Shown: positions 29,645 through 40,581 of the stretch, in pieces
Layout: the number at the start of each line of letters is the position of its first letter
Numbering within the stretch: position 1 is the stretch's first letter
Source: Rhizobium sp. C1
Lineage (GTDB): Bacteria > Pseudomonadota > Alphaproteobacteria > Rhizobiales > Rhizobiaceae
Assembly (NCBI RefSeq): GCF_021026335.1
Contig: NZ_JAJNCY010000001.1
Coordinates: 124,001 to 188,000, forward strand
Reading direction: 5' to 3'
Length of the DNA stretch: 64,000 nucleotides
Notes under the pieces: model-generated
Seen by the model: the letters and a program-made list of their open reading frames with translations, nothing else
Told to the model about the DNA's origin: nothing
Database searches by the model: none
Made by a program: the position numbers and the translations under genes

Positions 29645-30520
29645 ATGAAAAAGCTTGTTGCAAGCATCGCTATCGCCGCAACGCTCGTCGGCTTCCGGGG
29701 CGTGGCCTCCGCAGCCGAGGAGCACGACCTCAAGGCGCTCACCGAACATGCCATCGAGGGCGGTCACTTCCCGATCCTCAAGCCGAAGAACCAGGAATGG
29801 TCCTTCGCCGGTCCGTTCGGCAAGTATGACAAGGCTCAGCTGCAGCGCGGCCTGAAGGTCTACAAGGAAGTCTGCTCGGCCTGTCACTCGATGAAGCTCG
29901 TCGCCTTCCGCAGTCTGGAAGAGCTCGGCTACAACGAGGCGCAGGTGAAGGCCTTCGCCGCGCAATACGACGTTCAGGACGGCCCGAACGGGGACGGCGA
30001 GATGTACACCCGCAAGGGCGTCCCGTCCGATCACTTCCCGTCGCCGTTTGCGAACGAGGAAGCGGCGGCTGCCGCCAATGGCGGCGCTGCTCCGCCGGAC
30101 TTTTCGCTGCTCGCCAAGGCGCGCGGCGTGGAGCGCGGCTTCCCGACCTTCATCTTCGACATCTTCACGCAGTATCAGGAAGGCGGGCCGGATTATATCT
30201 ACTCGCTGCTGACCGGATATACCGAAGCCCCGCAGGGCATTCAGGTGGCTGAAGGCACGCACTTCAACCCCTATTTCGCCGGCGCTTCCGCATTGAAGAT
30301 GCCGCCGCCGCTCTCCGACGGCCAGGTCACCTATGATGATGGCTCGCCGGCGACGCTTGACCAGTATGCCCACGACGTTGCCGCATTCATGATGTGGGCC
30401 GCCGAGCCGCATCTGGAAGAACGCAAGCGCACCGGCTTCATGGTCATGGTCTTCCTCGTCATCTTCGCCGGCCTCGTGTACCTCACGAAGAAGTCGGTCT
30501 ATGCGAACAAGGAACACTGA
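29645..30520 (+). CDS. petC: Cytochrome c1 of the bc1 complex
   Basis: A 291-residue protein with a signal peptide (MKKLVASIAIAATLVGF, cleaved after ASA), the heme c motif CSACH (about residues 78-82), a probable methionine ligand near ALKMPPPLSDGQ, and a C-terminal membrane anchor (MVFLVIFAGLVYL). It accepts electrons from the Rieske protein and passes them to cytochrome c. GGAGAGGA precedes ATG 29645. It is the last gene of petABC, followed by a terminator. Confidence 0.95.
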   Translation: MKKLVASIAIAATLVGFRGVASAAEEHDLKALTEHAIEGGHFPILKPKNQEWSFAGPFGKYDKAQLQRGLKVYKEVCSACHSMKLVAFRSLEELGYNEAQVKAFAAQYDVQDGPNGDGEMYTRKGVPSDHFPSPFANEEAAAAANGGAAPPDFSLLAKARGVERGFPTFIFDIFTQYQEGGPDYIYSLLTGYTEAPQGIQVAEGTHFNPYFAGASALKMPPPLSDGQVTYDDGSPATLDQYAHDVAAFMMWAAEPHLEERKRTGFMVMVFLVIFAGLVYLTKKSVYANKEH

Positions 30521-30550
30521 GGCCTGAACAAGCCGACGTGAATTCGGAGA

Positions 30551-30575
30551 GGCGGTCCGCAAGGGCCGCCTTTTT
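30551..30575 (+). terminator. Rho-independent terminator of petABC
   Basis: GGCGGTCC (30551-30558) pairs with GGGCCGCC (30563-30570) around a GCAA tetraloop, followed by TTTTT. It lies 30 bases after the petC stop. Confidence 0.88.
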
Positions 30576-30646
30576 CATGTGCGGTCCAGAATCCGATTGC
30601 ACCGCTCGTGCCATGCGCTATCAAAGGCCGAAAGGAATCCCATCCC

Positions 30647-31186
30647 ATGACGCTGACTGAAGAACTCATCGCCGCCATCCGCAACATTCCGGACTATCCG
30701 AAGCCGGGGATCATGTTCCGCGATATCACGACGCTGCTCGGCAATCCGCGCGCCTTCCGCCGCTCGGTGGATGAGCTTGTGCATCCCTTTGCGGGCACGA
30801 AGATCGAGAAGGTTGCGGGCATGGAAGCGCGCGGCTTCATCATTGGCGGAGCAGTCGCGCACCAGTTGTCGGCCGGCTTCGTGCCCATCCGCAAGAAGGG
30901 CAAGCTGCCGCATGACACGGTGCGCGTGGCCTACAGCCTCGAATATGGCGTGGACGAGATGGAGATGCATCGCGACGCGGTGCAGCCCGGCGAGAAGGTG
31001 ATCCTGGTGGACGATCTCATTGCCACGGGCGGCACAGCGGAAGGCGCGGTGAAGCTCCTGAAGCAGATGGGCGCAGACATTGTCGCCGCCTGCTTCATCA
31101 TCGACCTGCCGGCGCTGGGCGGCCGCAAGAAGCTCGAGGCCTTGGGCGTCGAGGTCCGCACACTGGTCGAGTTCGACGGGCATTGA
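30647..31186 (+). CDS. apt: Adenine phosphoribosyltransferase
   Basis: A 179-residue purine salvage enzyme making AMP from adenine and PRPP. It has the family N-terminus [20 protein letters not shown] (about residues 10-29), the EARGFIIG segment, and the PRPP-binding loop [13 protein letters not shown] (about 122-134). AAAGGA precedes ATG 30647. It follows the petABC terminator and precedes a membrane protein by 38 bases. Confidence 0.95.
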   Translation: MTLTEELIAAIRNIPDYPKPGIMFRDITTLLGNPRAFRRSVDELVHPFAGTKIEKVAGMEARGFIIGGAVAHQLSAGFVPIRKKGKLPHDTVRVAYSLEYGVDEMEMHRDAVQPGEKVILVDDLIATGGTAEGAVKLLKQMGADIVAACFIIDLPALGGRKKLEALGVEVRTLVEFDGH

Positions 31187-31224
31187 TTGAAGCACTTTCG
31201 TGAGGCCGGAGGCTTCGGATACGC

Positions 31225-32277
31225 ATGGCTGAAACATTGCGCGAAAGTCTCGCGGCGGCGGCTCAGGCCGGGATTATCTCTTCCGGACAGGTGGAGCCTC
31301 TTTCCCGCTTCGTCGAGGCGCGGGCGGCGCTTCCGGCCGGTGGCGCTACGGACGAGCCCAGCCGCGAGGAAGACAGCGAAATTCCGCGCTTCATCCGCGG
31401 TTATCACGACATCCTGATCACGATCGGCATCGTCGTGGTGCTGACCGGCATTGGCGGTCTGGCGCCGATCTATATGGCCGTTGCTGCGGTGGTCGTTCTT
31501 GCAGAAATCTTCGTCTATCGGCAGCGGCTGGCCCTGCCGTCCTTCGCGCTGACCATCGCCTTCGCGCTCCTGGCGGGCTGGACGATCATTGTTCTCGATC
31601 GTTATGGTATTTCGGGTGAGAAAAATGCCTTGTCGGCCAGTGCGCTGCATATGGCAGCACTTGCGGCAGCGGAATGCGTGGCGCTGGCGGTCTTCTATTG
31701 GCGTTACCGCGTTCCGGTCGCTCTGGCCGCCTTGCTGGTCGCTGCCGTCGTCACCGGCACTGTTCTGGTTCTTTCGAGCATCTATCACGGCGATTTCGAA
31801 GAGTATGCCACGATGCTCTTCCTGATCGCCGGCGTGGTCCTCGTCGGTGTCGCGATGCGTTTCGACCTGACCGATCCGATGCGGCTCTACACGCGCTCCG
31901 ACGTTGCCTTCTGGCTCTATCTCGTGGCCGTGCCTTCGATCCTCAAGGGCATTTTCGGGAGCGTGCATCCGCAGACGACACAGGGCGCCGTCCTGGTCGT
32001 TGTGGTCGTCGCTCTCATGATGATGGTCGGGCTGCTGCTCGATCGCCGCGCCTTTGTCACCGCCGGACTGATTTATCTCGGCTATGCCTTCGCAGCGCTG
32101 ATCGACACAGATACCGGCGTGCTGGGTGACCTCGACACGAGCAATCTGATCATGTGGATCCTCGTGGCCATCGGCCTCATCGTGCTCACTGTCGGCTTCG
32201 GCTGGCGGTTCTTCCGCCAGCTTCTGCTGAGCGGAATGCCGGAGGCGCTGCAGGCAAGATTGCCCGTTCTGAGATAA
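31225..32277 (+). CDS. Multi-pass membrane protein, DUF2157-like
   Basis: A 350-residue protein. A soluble N-terminus of about 60 residues (LRESLAAAAQAGIISSGQVE) is followed by about nine helices, starting at ILITIGIVVVLTGIGGL. The helical N-terminal domain before a helix-rich body resembles DUF2157-type proteins, but the match is loose. Function unknown. It may be co-transcribed with apt. Confidence 0.65.
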   Translation: MAETLRESLAAAAQAGIISSGQVEPLSRFVEARAALPAGGATDEPSREEDSEIPRFIRGYHDILITIGIVVVLTGIGGLAPIYMAVAAVVVLAEIFVYRQRLALPSFALTIAFALLAGWTIIVLDRYGISGEKNALSASALHMAALAAAECVALAVFYWRYRVPVALAALLVAAVVTGTVLVLSSIYHGDFEEYATMLFLIAGVVLVGVAMRFDLTDPMRLYTRSDVAFWLYLVAVPSILKGIFGSVHPQTTQGAVLVVVVVALMMMVGLLLDRRAFVTAGLIYLGYAFAALIDTDTGVLGDLDTSNLIMWILVAIGLIVLTVGFGWRFFRQLLLSGMPEALQARLPVLR

Positions 32278-32892
32278 TCAGCGCTGCTCCATCGCGAGCT
32301 TCGTCGCCATGGCGAGTAAGGCGATGCCTAAGGTCCGGTTGATCCATGTGGCTATCGCCGGACGGGCGATCACACGGCTCCGGATGCTTGCGGCAGAAAT
32401 TCCGTAGAGTGCGAAAACCACGAAGGTCAGCGCCATGAAGACGAGGCTTGCCTCGATCATCAGGCCAAGCGCATCCGGTGCGGCCGCATCGATGAATTGC
32501 GGCAGGAAGGCCAGGAAGAACAGCGAAAGCTTCGGATTGAGCAGATTGATCAGGATCGCCTTGATGACGATCGCCATGCCGGTCAGGCCGTTGCCTGCGT
32601 CGGTTGCGGCGGGGGCTGAGGCTCTTGATACGATCAGGCCATAGGCCATGTAGGAGAGATAGGCGACGCCGCAGAGCTTCAGCAGGTTGAAGGCCATGGG
32701 GCTGCCGTGCAGCACGGCGGCAAGGCCGGTCAGGGCGGCGGCCATATGCGGCACGATGCCGAGTGTGCAGCCGAATGCGGCTATGACACTGCGGCGCGGG
32801 CCTTCGCAGAGACCGGTGGCGATCGTGTAAAGCGCCCCGGTGCCGGGCGTGGCAACGATGATCAGGGCGGTGATCATGAATTCGAGGGTCAT
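32278..32892 (-). CDS. LysE/RhtB-family amino acid exporter
   Basis: A 204-residue, six-helix exporter. The first helix ITALIIVATPGTGALYTIATG (split about residues 7-27) carries the family PGP-like turn, here PGTG. NLLNPKLSLFFLAFLPQF (about 112-129) is the second hallmark. AAGGAG precedes ATG 32892. It lies 46 bases downstream of an AraC regulator on the same strand, which probably controls it; the stop abuts the convergent membrane protein gene. Confidence 0.88.
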   Translation of the reverse strand: MTLEFMITALIIVATPGTGALYTIATGLCEGPRRSVIAAFGCTLGIVPHMAAALTGLAAVLHGSPMAFNLLKLCGVAYLSYMAYGLIVSRASAPAATDAGNGLTGMAIVIKAILINLLNPKLSLFFLAFLPQFIDAAAPDALGLMIEASLVFMALTFVVFALYGISAASIRSRVIARPAIATWINRTLGIALLAMATKLAMEQR

Positions 32893-32938
32893 GCGAGGCT
32901 CCTTGTGCTGGAACCTCCTTGTGGCCCCGGTCGGTGCC

Positions 32939-33769
32939 TCAGGTCTTGAACGGAATTGCAGCAAGCGCTGCGTTCTGAGCGGCTGCCGGCGTCAGACCAT
33001 AGCGCGTGCGGAAGGCCCGGGTCATGTGGCTCTGGTCGGCAAAGCCACTGGCGGCCGCGGCCTCGGCAAGGGGTGTGCCGGCGAGAATCAGGCGGCGCGC
33101 CAGCTGGGTACGACGTTCGACGAGATAGGCATGGGGCGTCAGGCCGGTGGCGCGGGCAAAGGCGCGCAAGGCCTGGAAACGGCTGAGGCCGGCCTCGTCA
33201 GCAAGGCTCTGAAGTGAGTGTTTGCCAAGCACATCGTCGTCGATCAGTGCGCGGAGCCGCGCGATCTTGTCTGCCGCCAGCGAGGTATCGCGGCCATCGC
33301 GTCGGCTGCCCAGACGCCCATGAAGGAAGGTCAGCAAAGTCTCCTCCGCGGCCAACGGAGAAAGGCGCGCTACGTCGCCGCCGACGATGTCCCGCCATGC
33401 GGTGGCAAACCGGATGGCCGCCTCGCCGTCGGCCATCACGGGGTGGTGGAACTCGAGTGCTGCCGCCTTGCCGACATCCAGCCCTTCGCCAATTTTGTCG
33501 ATCAGGGCAGGGCTGAGATAGAACATGTGCCACTGGCGCGGCTCGCCGCGAACAGGCTTACCGTCGTGAACTTCGCCGGGATTGACGGTGATGACATTGC
33601 CCGGGCCAGCCTCAACTTGACCGCGTCCGGAGGCGGAAATCTGGCCGCCTGAAACCACGAGGCCGATGCCGAAATCGTCGTGTGTGTGTCGGGGGAAGCA
33701 ATGGGCGCTGCGACCCGACACAGCCTGCAGACCTTCGACGCCGGTGGAATGCGCGGCGAAGCCGGCCAT
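32939..33769 (-). CDS. AraC-family transcriptional regulator
   Basis: A 276-residue regulator. The N-terminal cupin domain shows HCFPRHTHDDFGIGLVVSG (about residues 23-41). The C-terminal AraC DNA-binding domain has two helix-turn-helix units: SLQSLADEAGLSRFQALRAF and PLAEAAAASGFADQSHMTRA, then FRTRYGLTPAA. It is followed by a LysE-family exporter, a common regulator-exporter pairing. The effector is unknown. Confidence 0.9.
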   Translation of the reverse strand: MAGFAAHSTGVEGLQAVSGRSAHCFPRHTHDDFGIGLVVSGGQISASGRGQVEAGPGNVITVNPGEVHDGKPVRGEPRQWHMFYLSPALIDKIGEGLDVGKAAALEFHHPVMADGEAAIRFATAWRDIVGGDVARLSPLAAEETLLTFLHGRLGSRRDGRDTSLAADKIARLRALIDDDVLGKHSLQSLADEAGLSRFQALRAFARATGLTPHAYLVERRTQLARRLILAGTPLAEAAAASGFADQSHMTRAFRTRYGLTPAAAQNAALAAIPFKT

Positions 33770-33773
33770 TGGG

Positions 33774-34253
<480 letters not shown>

Positions 34254-34281
34254 GGTTCTGCCTCTTCTTGCCGGAAATATG

Positions 34282-34749
34282 TTAGATGAATTCGATCACG
34301 GTCGGTGTAAATGATACGACGATCTTCCCGTCCTGGTTCTTGCCCTCGCAGTAGACGTCATGCAGCAGGCGATCGGCATGGTTGGGAGCCCTGACGGTGC
34401 GCGTCAGCGTATTCGAATAGGTCACCACATCGCCGGCGAACACGGGAATACGCCAGCGCAAATCCCGGAAGCCGAGAGCCGGACCGAGCTTGGGCGCGGG
34501 ATGACCTTCCTTCACCATGCGTTTGAACTCGCCGAACATATAGGCGACGTTCAGCCCCATCCAGGCGGAGCAGACATGCCAGCCTGACGCACAAAGACCG
34601 CCAAGCACGGACTCCTTTGCGCGCTCGGCATCAAGATGAAAATACTGCGGATCGAATTTCGAGGCGAATTCGATGATCTTCTCAGGCGTGAAATGGTAGC
34701 TGCCGATTTCCGAGGCCGTATCGCGGGGCCAGACATCTTCGAATCTCAT
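34282..34749 (-). CDS. MaoC-like hydratase (second of a pair)
   Basis: A 155-residue hot-dog-fold protein. It opens MRFEDVWPRDTASEIGSYHF, with the MaoC segment FASKFDPQYFHLDAERAKES (about residues 28-47), whose Asp and His are the usual hydratase catalytic pair. The ATG overlaps the stop of the upstream MaoC gene by four bases. It is likely to act on an enoyl-CoA, perhaps as a heteromer with its partner; the substrate is unknown. Confidence 0.87.
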   Translation of the reverse strand: MRFEDVWPRDTASEIGSYHFTPEKIIEFASKFDPQYFHLDAERAKESVLGGLCASGWHVCSAWMGLNVAYMFGEFKRMVKEGHPAPKLGPALGFRDLRWRIPVFAGDVVTYSNTLTRTVRAPNHADRLLHDVYCEGKNQDGKIVVSFTPTVIEFI

Positions 34750-35222
34750 CGGCAGGCCTCCACTGTCTGCGCCTGCCGCATCCGGAGCATGGCGGGAGCC
34801 TGCATGCGCATGACCTTCTCGCCCTTCTGGTTCGTCAGCAGATGTTCCATCGTCACCAGGCCGATGCCGGGACGGGAGGCGAGCGGGCGGCGCGATTTGA
34901 CCTTCACATTGAGCCGGATCGTATCGCCGGCAATGAGCGGCTTGCGCCATTCCATGAAATCGATGCCCGGACCGCCTTCGCCCGCGCTCTTCGAAATGAC
35001 GGTGTCGAAGAACAGACGCATGGCGAGCGAACTCATATGCCAGCCGGAACCGGAGAGGCCACCGAGGATGCTGGCCTTGCCGGCCGCTTCGTCGAGATGC
35101 ATGGGCTGCGGGTCGAATTCGGATGCGAAGGCAATAATCTCTTCGGCCGATACGGTCCTTTCCGCACTGATGAATTCTCGGCCTTCCTCGAAGTCCTCGT
35201 AGTAAAGCATTTCATCCGCCAT
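34746..35222 (-). CDS. MaoC-like hydratase (first of a pair)
   Basis: A 158-residue hot-dog-fold protein. LYYEDFEEGREF near the start and the catalytic segment AFASEFDPQPMHLDEAAGKA are typical of MaoC dehydratases. The start at 35222 gives GAGGA nine bases upstream; an ATG at 35231 lies too close to that site. It is translationally coupled to the second MaoC gene. The pair may form a heterodimeric (R)-specific enoyl-CoA hydratase. Confidence 0.87.
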   Translation of the reverse strand: MADEMLYYEDFEEGREFISAERTVSAEEIIAFASEFDPQPMHLDEAAGKASILGGLSGSGWHMSSLAMRLFFDTVISKSAGEGGPGIDFMEWRKPLIAGDTIRLNVKVKSRRPLASRPGIGLVTMEHLLTNQKGEKVMRMQAPAMLRMRQAQTVEACR

Positions 35223-35308
35223 GCGGGTCATTCCTCGACAATTCCGATCAAGGTTGAACAATGGCGATACAGGCGGCGGAGTTCAAGGCCAGTGTTGCAG
35301 GGAAGCGT

Positions 35309-36523
35309 TCACGGCAGTGCAATTTCGATCTCGTTGGCGGGGACAAGAAGTCCCTTCAAGACTTCGAACAATTCGCCCGGTGTCCTGGTGCCTGCGGCGT
35401 TTTCTGCGAAATGCAGGTTGCCTTCATTGTCGATACCGGTGGTGACTGGTGGTCTCGACCGTGCGGCATCCGCCGGCAAGGGCGTGAAGTGCGGCTCGAA
35501 AAGCGGCAGGTATCGCCCGTCGTGCCAGCGCTCCAGTGATGCGCGGTAACGGGCGGCGAGCGTGTCGAAGCTTTCCTTGTCGCGGTAGTTCTCGCAGTTG
35601 CGCATGAGGGCTTTGACGAGGTTCTCCTCATAGCCCATGTGGGGAAAGCCATATTTCCTGCAAAGCCAATGCTGAACGACAAAAATCGTCGCGGTGACGC
35701 CGCGCCCGGCCCGAAACGGTGTGTCGGAGAGCAAGGGGTCATCGTTGATGTCGCGCCCGAGATCGAGATTGAAGCGATGTGCAGAGGCGTCCTCCTCTGC
35801 AATTGTTCGCGTTGCGGCGGAATTGCTCTCAGGACAAACGCCTGGCACCGAAAACGGGCGTGAAACGTGATAAAAAGTCTTGCCCGTCAGGATGACCTTG
35901 AAAGCGTTTTCGTAATCGATGGTCGGAAACTCGAAGAAGCGGCCGCCAAAGACATCCCGTATCTTCAGAAGCAGCGCCCGCGATATTGCGCCGTGATAGA
36001 CGGAGTTGCCGCATATGGGCACATGTGCCGCACCTTGCCAGCCGAACGCGCGGCCGATGAGGTCGCGCTTGTCGAAGCGGGTGACTTTGGCGTTGAGATC
36101 GACCTTGAGCGGCAGGGGCGGTACACCATCGACCGGCCAGACATAATTGAAGCCGCTCCAGGTGAGTGCGTCGATCTCTCCAACCTTCGCCTCCAGATTG
36201 ATGAGGAAGGCCGCGAGATCCGGATCGGCATAGTCATCGTCGCCGATCACTGTGACATAGCGACCTCTTGCTGCGCTCACCGCACGCTCCCAGTTCTCCA
36301 TCATCGAATGGATGCGCTCGCCGGAGGGGAGGTAGGTGATGCGGGGATCGCCGATCTTCTCCGCGATGAAGCCGTTCATGATCGACGGATCGTCGGAGTT
36401 GTCGACAAAGACAAATTGTACGTCTGTGCGCTCGTTTCGCAGCAGCGCCCTGATCGTTTCGCGAAAATAGAACTGGCGGTTGCGTGACGGGACGCAGATC
36501 GAAAGCACCGGTTCTGCCGCCAT
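35309..36523 (-). CDS. Family 2 glycosyltransferase
   Basis: A 404-residue GT-A type glycosyltransferase. The nucleotide-sugar-binding start LSICVPSRNRQFYFRETIR is at residues 7-25, with VFVDNSDD (about 42-49) and the metal-binding VIGDDDYADPDL. The C-terminal 200 residues are not typical of a named subfamily. AAAGGAG precedes ATG 36523. No other polysaccharide gene is nearby, so the acceptor cannot be guessed. Confidence 0.85.
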   Translation of the reverse strand: MAAEPVLSICVPSRNRQFYFRETIRALLRNERTDVQFVFVDNSDDPSIMNGFIAEKIGDPRITYLPSGERIHSMMENWERAVSAARGRYVTVIGDDDYADPDLAAFLINLEAKVGEIDALTWSGFNYVWPVDGVPPLPLKVDLNAKVTRFDKRDLIGRAFGWQGAAHVPICGNSVYHGAISRALLLKIRDVFGGRFFEFPTIDYENAFKVILTGKTFYHVSRPFSVPGVCPESNSAATRTIAEEDASAHRFNLDLGRDINDDPLLSDTPFRAGRGVTATIFVVQHWLCRKYGFPHMGYEENLVKALMRNCENYRDKESFDTLAARYRASLERWHDGRYLPLFEPHFTPLPADAARSRPPVTTGIDNEGNLHFAENAAGTRTPGELFEVLKGLLVPANEIEIALP

Positions 36524-36604
36524 GGGAGTCTCCTTTGGCGGCACGTTAGCCGGGGTCGCTTATGCGAGACTGTACCGCGAGGTTCCGATCAAAGGGCCGT
36601 GCGA

Positions 36605-37708
<1,104 letters not shown>

Positions 37709-37800
37709 GATATATCGCCTGTCGCAGGTCGTGAAATGATTGCGTTGCCTATGCGGGATAGGCCTCCGCGCGTCAAGAGGCAGGCCGGACAGCCTTGTAT

Positions 37801-37820
37801 GTAAGGTGGAAGTGCCTTAC
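37801..37820. promoter_or_regulatory. Inverted repeat, probable VapBC operator
   Basis: GTAAGG (37801-37806) and CCTTAC (37815-37820) are separated by 8 bases. They lie 37 bases before the antitoxin ATG at 37857, as expected for toxin-antitoxin autoregulation. Confidence 0.5.
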
Positions 37821-37856
37821 TGTGAAGAAAAGGAGTAACACGGAGAACCTCGGCAC

Positions 37857-38114
37857 ATGGTGCGCCTGAAGATCACGGCCAAAGGTCAAGTCACTTTGCG
37901 CAAAGACATCCGCGAACATTTGGGCGTCGAGATCGGCGACGAGATCGACGTGTCGTTCGAGGAGCAGGGCGAGGTTTCTGTCCGTCCGGCTCGCAAGCGG
38001 CACACGAAGCAGGAACTGTTCGGCATGTTCGCTCACAAGGCTGACCGGGTTCACAGCCTTGAGGAACTGGATGAAGCGATCAGGGACGGCTGGGCCGGGA
38101 AGGTCAACTCTTGA
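37857..38114 (+). CDS. VapB-type antitoxin, AbrB/SpoVT fold
   Basis: An 85-residue protein with an AbrB-like swapped-hairpin N-terminus: VRLKITAKGQVTLRKDIREH (residues 2-21) then LGVEIGDEIDVSFEEQGEVS. The C-terminal helix (EELDEAIRDGWAGKV) would wrap the toxin active site. It overlaps the PIN toxin gene by four bases (ATGA-type). An inverted repeat marks the promoter. Confidence 0.87.
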   Translation: MVRLKITAKGQVTLRKDIREHLGVEIGDEIDVSFEEQGEVSVRPARKRHTKQELFGMFAHKADRVHSLEELDEAIRDGWAGKVNS

Positions 38115-38503
38115 CCTTTATCATCGACACGAACATTCTGGTACGAGCCATTGTCCAGGATCACGCCGAGGAAGCCGAGAGAGCCAAAGCCCTGCTTTCC
38201 GCCAACGAGGTCGTGATTCCGACCCATGTCTTTTGTGAGCTGACTTGGGTTCTGAGCAGGGTGTACAAGCTGTCACATAGTGACTTGATCGAGGTTATCT
38301 CGGCCTGGTCTGACACGGAAGGCGTCGTTGTTGATACAGCTGCCGTGGCCGCTGGCCTTGCGGTCATGAAGAGGGGCGGCGACTTCGCCGATGGTGTTGT
38401 GGCATTTGAAGGACGGCGCCTTGGCGGCAGCGTCTTTGCGACCTTTGATCGTCGCGCAAGCCGGATCCTTGGGGCCGAAGGGCACGAATGCCGGCTGGTT
38501 TGA
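38111..38503 (+). CDS. VapC-type PIN-domain ribonuclease toxin
   Basis: A 130-residue PIN domain. Acidic residues appear at the expected places: FIIDTNILVRAIV (Asp at residue 5), CELTW (Glu near 43), GGDFADGVVAF (Asp near 91-94) and FATFDRRA (Asp near 113). VapC toxins cleave tRNA or rRNA when the antitoxin is degraded. The start overlaps the antitoxin stop, giving coupled translation. Confidence 0.88.
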   Translation: MTFIIDTNILVRAIVQDHAEEAERAKALLSANEVVIPTHVFCELTWVLSRVYKLSHSDLIEVISAWSDTEGVVVDTAAVAAGLAVMKRGGDFADGVVAFEGRRLGGSVFATFDRRASRILGAEGHECRLV

Positions 38504-38631
38504 GAGCTCAAGTGGCCCCGGCTGATCGACCTCTTGCAATTTTCCGTGCATGACCCAAAATATGGGTGTCCGATCAAAGGTTCGGACCAACAATCCTGGA
38601 CAACAGCATCAAATTCCCCGGAGGTCTTCTC

Positions 38632-38943
38632 ATGGCCGAGAACGATGTCGTGCTTGCTCCGCGCGTGAAGACCACGCCGAAGGTCGAGAAGCCGAAGCTC
38701 TACAAGGTGCTGTTGTTCAACGATGATTACACGCCGCGCGAATTTGTCGTGATGGTTCTGAAATATGTCTTCCGCGCCGATAGCTCCTCCGCCGAGAAGA
38801 TCATGCTGACGGCGCATATGAAGGGATCGTCGGTGGTGGCCGTCTATACGAAGGATATTGCCGAGACGAAGGTCAAGGAGGCGATGGATCTGGCCAAGGA
38901 GGCCGGGTTCCCGCTGATGTTCACGGCCGAGCCGGAGGAGTGA
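38632..38943 (+). CDS. clpS: ATP-dependent Clp protease adaptor ClpS (ClpS2-like paralog)
   Basis: A 103-residue N-degron adaptor. The core LLFNDDYTPREFVVMVLKYV (about residues 28-47) contains the ClpA-contacting and N-end-binding Asn-Asp-Asp, and the tail GFPLMFTAEPEE fits the short ClpS2 type of Agrobacterium. CGGAGG precedes ATG 38632. No clpA is adjacent, consistent with a second ClpS; the primary copy normally lies beside clpA. Confidence 0.9.
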   Translation: MAENDVVLAPRVKTTPKVEKPKLYKVLLFNDDYTPREFVVMVLKYVFRADSSSAEKIMLTAHMKGSSVVAVYTKDIAETKVKEAMDLAKEAGFPLMFTAEPEE

Positions 38944-38951
38944 TCCGCTCT

Positions 38952-39668
38952 TCAATCCTTCTTGCCAAACATCCGCTTCAGCATGTCCGCCATGGGGCCG
39001 GTTGCCGGCAGGTCCGGCTTGTGATTGCGGGCCTGGTGGATGTGGGACTGGGCTTTCGGAGCCGTCTGAGCCTTGGGTGCTGACGCGTCCTTCTTCTCGG
39101 CCTTGGTCGGCGGCGGGGCGAGCTTGTTCATGAATTTCGAGCCGTCGCCGTCGAAGAGGAGTTCGGCGTTGAGGGTGATGTCGTCCATCAGTTCATCGAG
39201 CCAGCCTTGGTCGACCTTGGCGAAATCGCCCAGAACATGGTTGTGGACGAGTTCCTTGGCGCCCGGATGGCCAATGCCGAGGCGGAGCCGCTTGTAGTCG
39301 CGGCCGCAATGGGCGTCGATGGACTTCAGGCCGTTATGGCCGCCATGGCCGCCGCCGACCTTGAGCTTCACCTTGCCGGCGGGCAGGTCAAGTTCGTCGT
39401 GGATGGCGATGATGTCGCCGGGGCCGAGCTTGTAGAAGCGCATGGCTTCGCCCACGGCCTCGCCGGAGAGGTTCATGAAGGTCTGAGGCTTCATCAGCAG
39501 AACCTTCTCGCCGGCAATCTCGCCCTCGGAAATTTCGGCCTTGAACTTCTTCGACCATGGGCCGAACGGGTGCTTGCGATGCAGCGCGTCGATCGCCATG
39601 AAACCGATATTGTGGCGGTTGGCCGCGTATTTCGGGCCGGGATTGCCCAGGCCGACGATGATCTTCAT
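38952..39668 (-). CDS. pth: Peptidyl-tRNA hydrolase
   Basis: A 238-residue enzyme that frees tRNA from stalled peptidyl-tRNA. It has [18 protein letters not shown] (residues 6-23, catalytic His), [12 protein letters not shown] (about 63-74), the [10 protein letters not shown] catalytic Asp and [14 protein letters not shown] low-complexity alanine/lysine-rich tail (about residues 185-225) extends beyond the usual 190-residue core, as in other rhizobia. It is normally just downstream of rplY; here about 4.3 kb intervenes. Confidence 0.95.
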   Translation of the reverse strand: MKIIVGLGNPGPKYAANRHNIGFMAIDALHRKHPFGPWSKKFKAEISEGEIAGEKVLLMKPQTFMNLSGEAVGEAMRFYKLGPGDIIAIHDELDLPAGKVKLKVGGGHGGHNGLKSIDAHCGRDYKRLRLGIGHPGAKELVHNHVLGDFAKVDQGWLDELMDDITLNAELLFDGDGSKFMNKLAPPPTKAEKKDASAPKAQTAPKAQSHIHQARNHKPDLPATGPMADMLKRMFGKKD

Positions 39669-39757
39669 GGCTTTGATCCGCGCATGTGACAAGGATGGCG
39701 TTGTGAAATGCGAAACGGTCGCCCGTGTCAAGCGTCTCTCGGGTGGGTCGGCGGCAA

Positions 39758-40543
39758 TCAGCGCAGAAGCCCACCTTCCACGAAATTATAACGCTGGAAT
39801 ATGCCCGACCGGGTCCCGTCCGCGATCAGTTTTTTCAGACTGCTGCGCATGCGTCGCAGCGCATCGGCATCGGTCTGCCTGTTGCAGGCCAGAGCGTCGA
39901 GGCTGGTGTTGAGAATGACGGCTGCCTCCACCGGAAGGCCCTGCCTCTGCAGATCGGCCAGCATGGAGGCGGCCATGGGCATCAGGTCAATGCGGCCCGC
40001 GAGCAGTTTCTTGACGCTCAGGTCGATCTCCGACGTGAGGTCGATCCGGGTAAAGCCGTTCTGCTTCAGGAGGTTCTCGGTATAATCGCCGAGCTGAGTC
40101 CCGATGAGGTAACGCTTCGCCTCCTCCAGATTGGCGGGACGGATGCCCGATCCGGACTTGCGGACAAGATAGGCCTCGGTTGTAAACAGCGGCTCCACCC
40201 ACTCGAACAGATCTGCGCGCTCCTTCGTATGGACGGTCGAAAACACGCAAGAGCCTGGCGTGTTGAGAGCGAGGCTATAGGCCCGTGCCCACGGCTGCAG
40301 CGTCATTTCGTATTGCAGGCCGGCATCCGCCATGACCGCTTTCACAAGGTCTACGGCAATGCCTTTCAGCACGCCGTCTTCTTCATAGTTGTAAGGAGGA
40401 TAGTCTTCCGTGAGCAGATGAAGAGATTCGCCTGACGCGGGTAGGGCGGCGGCCGACCAGAGGCCGAACGTTGCCGCCCACATCCATCTGCCGAATGTCG
40501 CGGTTTTCCTCATGCCCCTGCATCTGGGGTGAACGATTGCCAT
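39758..40543 (-). CDS. Secreted solute-binding protein (SBP_bac_3-like), copy 2
   Basis: A 261-residue periplasmic protein with a signal peptide in [19 protein letters not shown]. The mature protein starts with a family-3 pattern, [20 protein letters not shown], and has [14 protein letters not shown] and [11 protein letters not shown]. It shares layout and several motifs with the upstream copy. No ABC permease or ATPase is near, so import is unlikely; it follows a GGDEF-EAL gene and may be a ligand sensor. ATG 40543 has GAGG 7 bases upstream. Confidence 0.82.
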   Translation of the reverse strand: MAIVHPRCRGMRKTATFGRWMWAATFGLWSAAALPASGESLHLLTEDYPPYNYEEDGVLKGIAVDLVKAVMADAGLQYEMTLQPWARAYSLALNTPGSCVFSTVHTKERADLFEWVEPLFTTEAYLVRKSGSGIRPANLEEAKRYLIGTQLGDYTENLLKQNGFTRIDLTSEIDLSVKKLLAGRIDLMPMAASMLADLQRQGLPVEAAVILNTSLDALACNRQTDADALRRMRSSLKKLIADGTRSGIFQRYNFVEGGLLR

Positions 40544-40581
40544 TGCGATACCTCACGGGGACGGTGCTTCTGCGTATGCGA

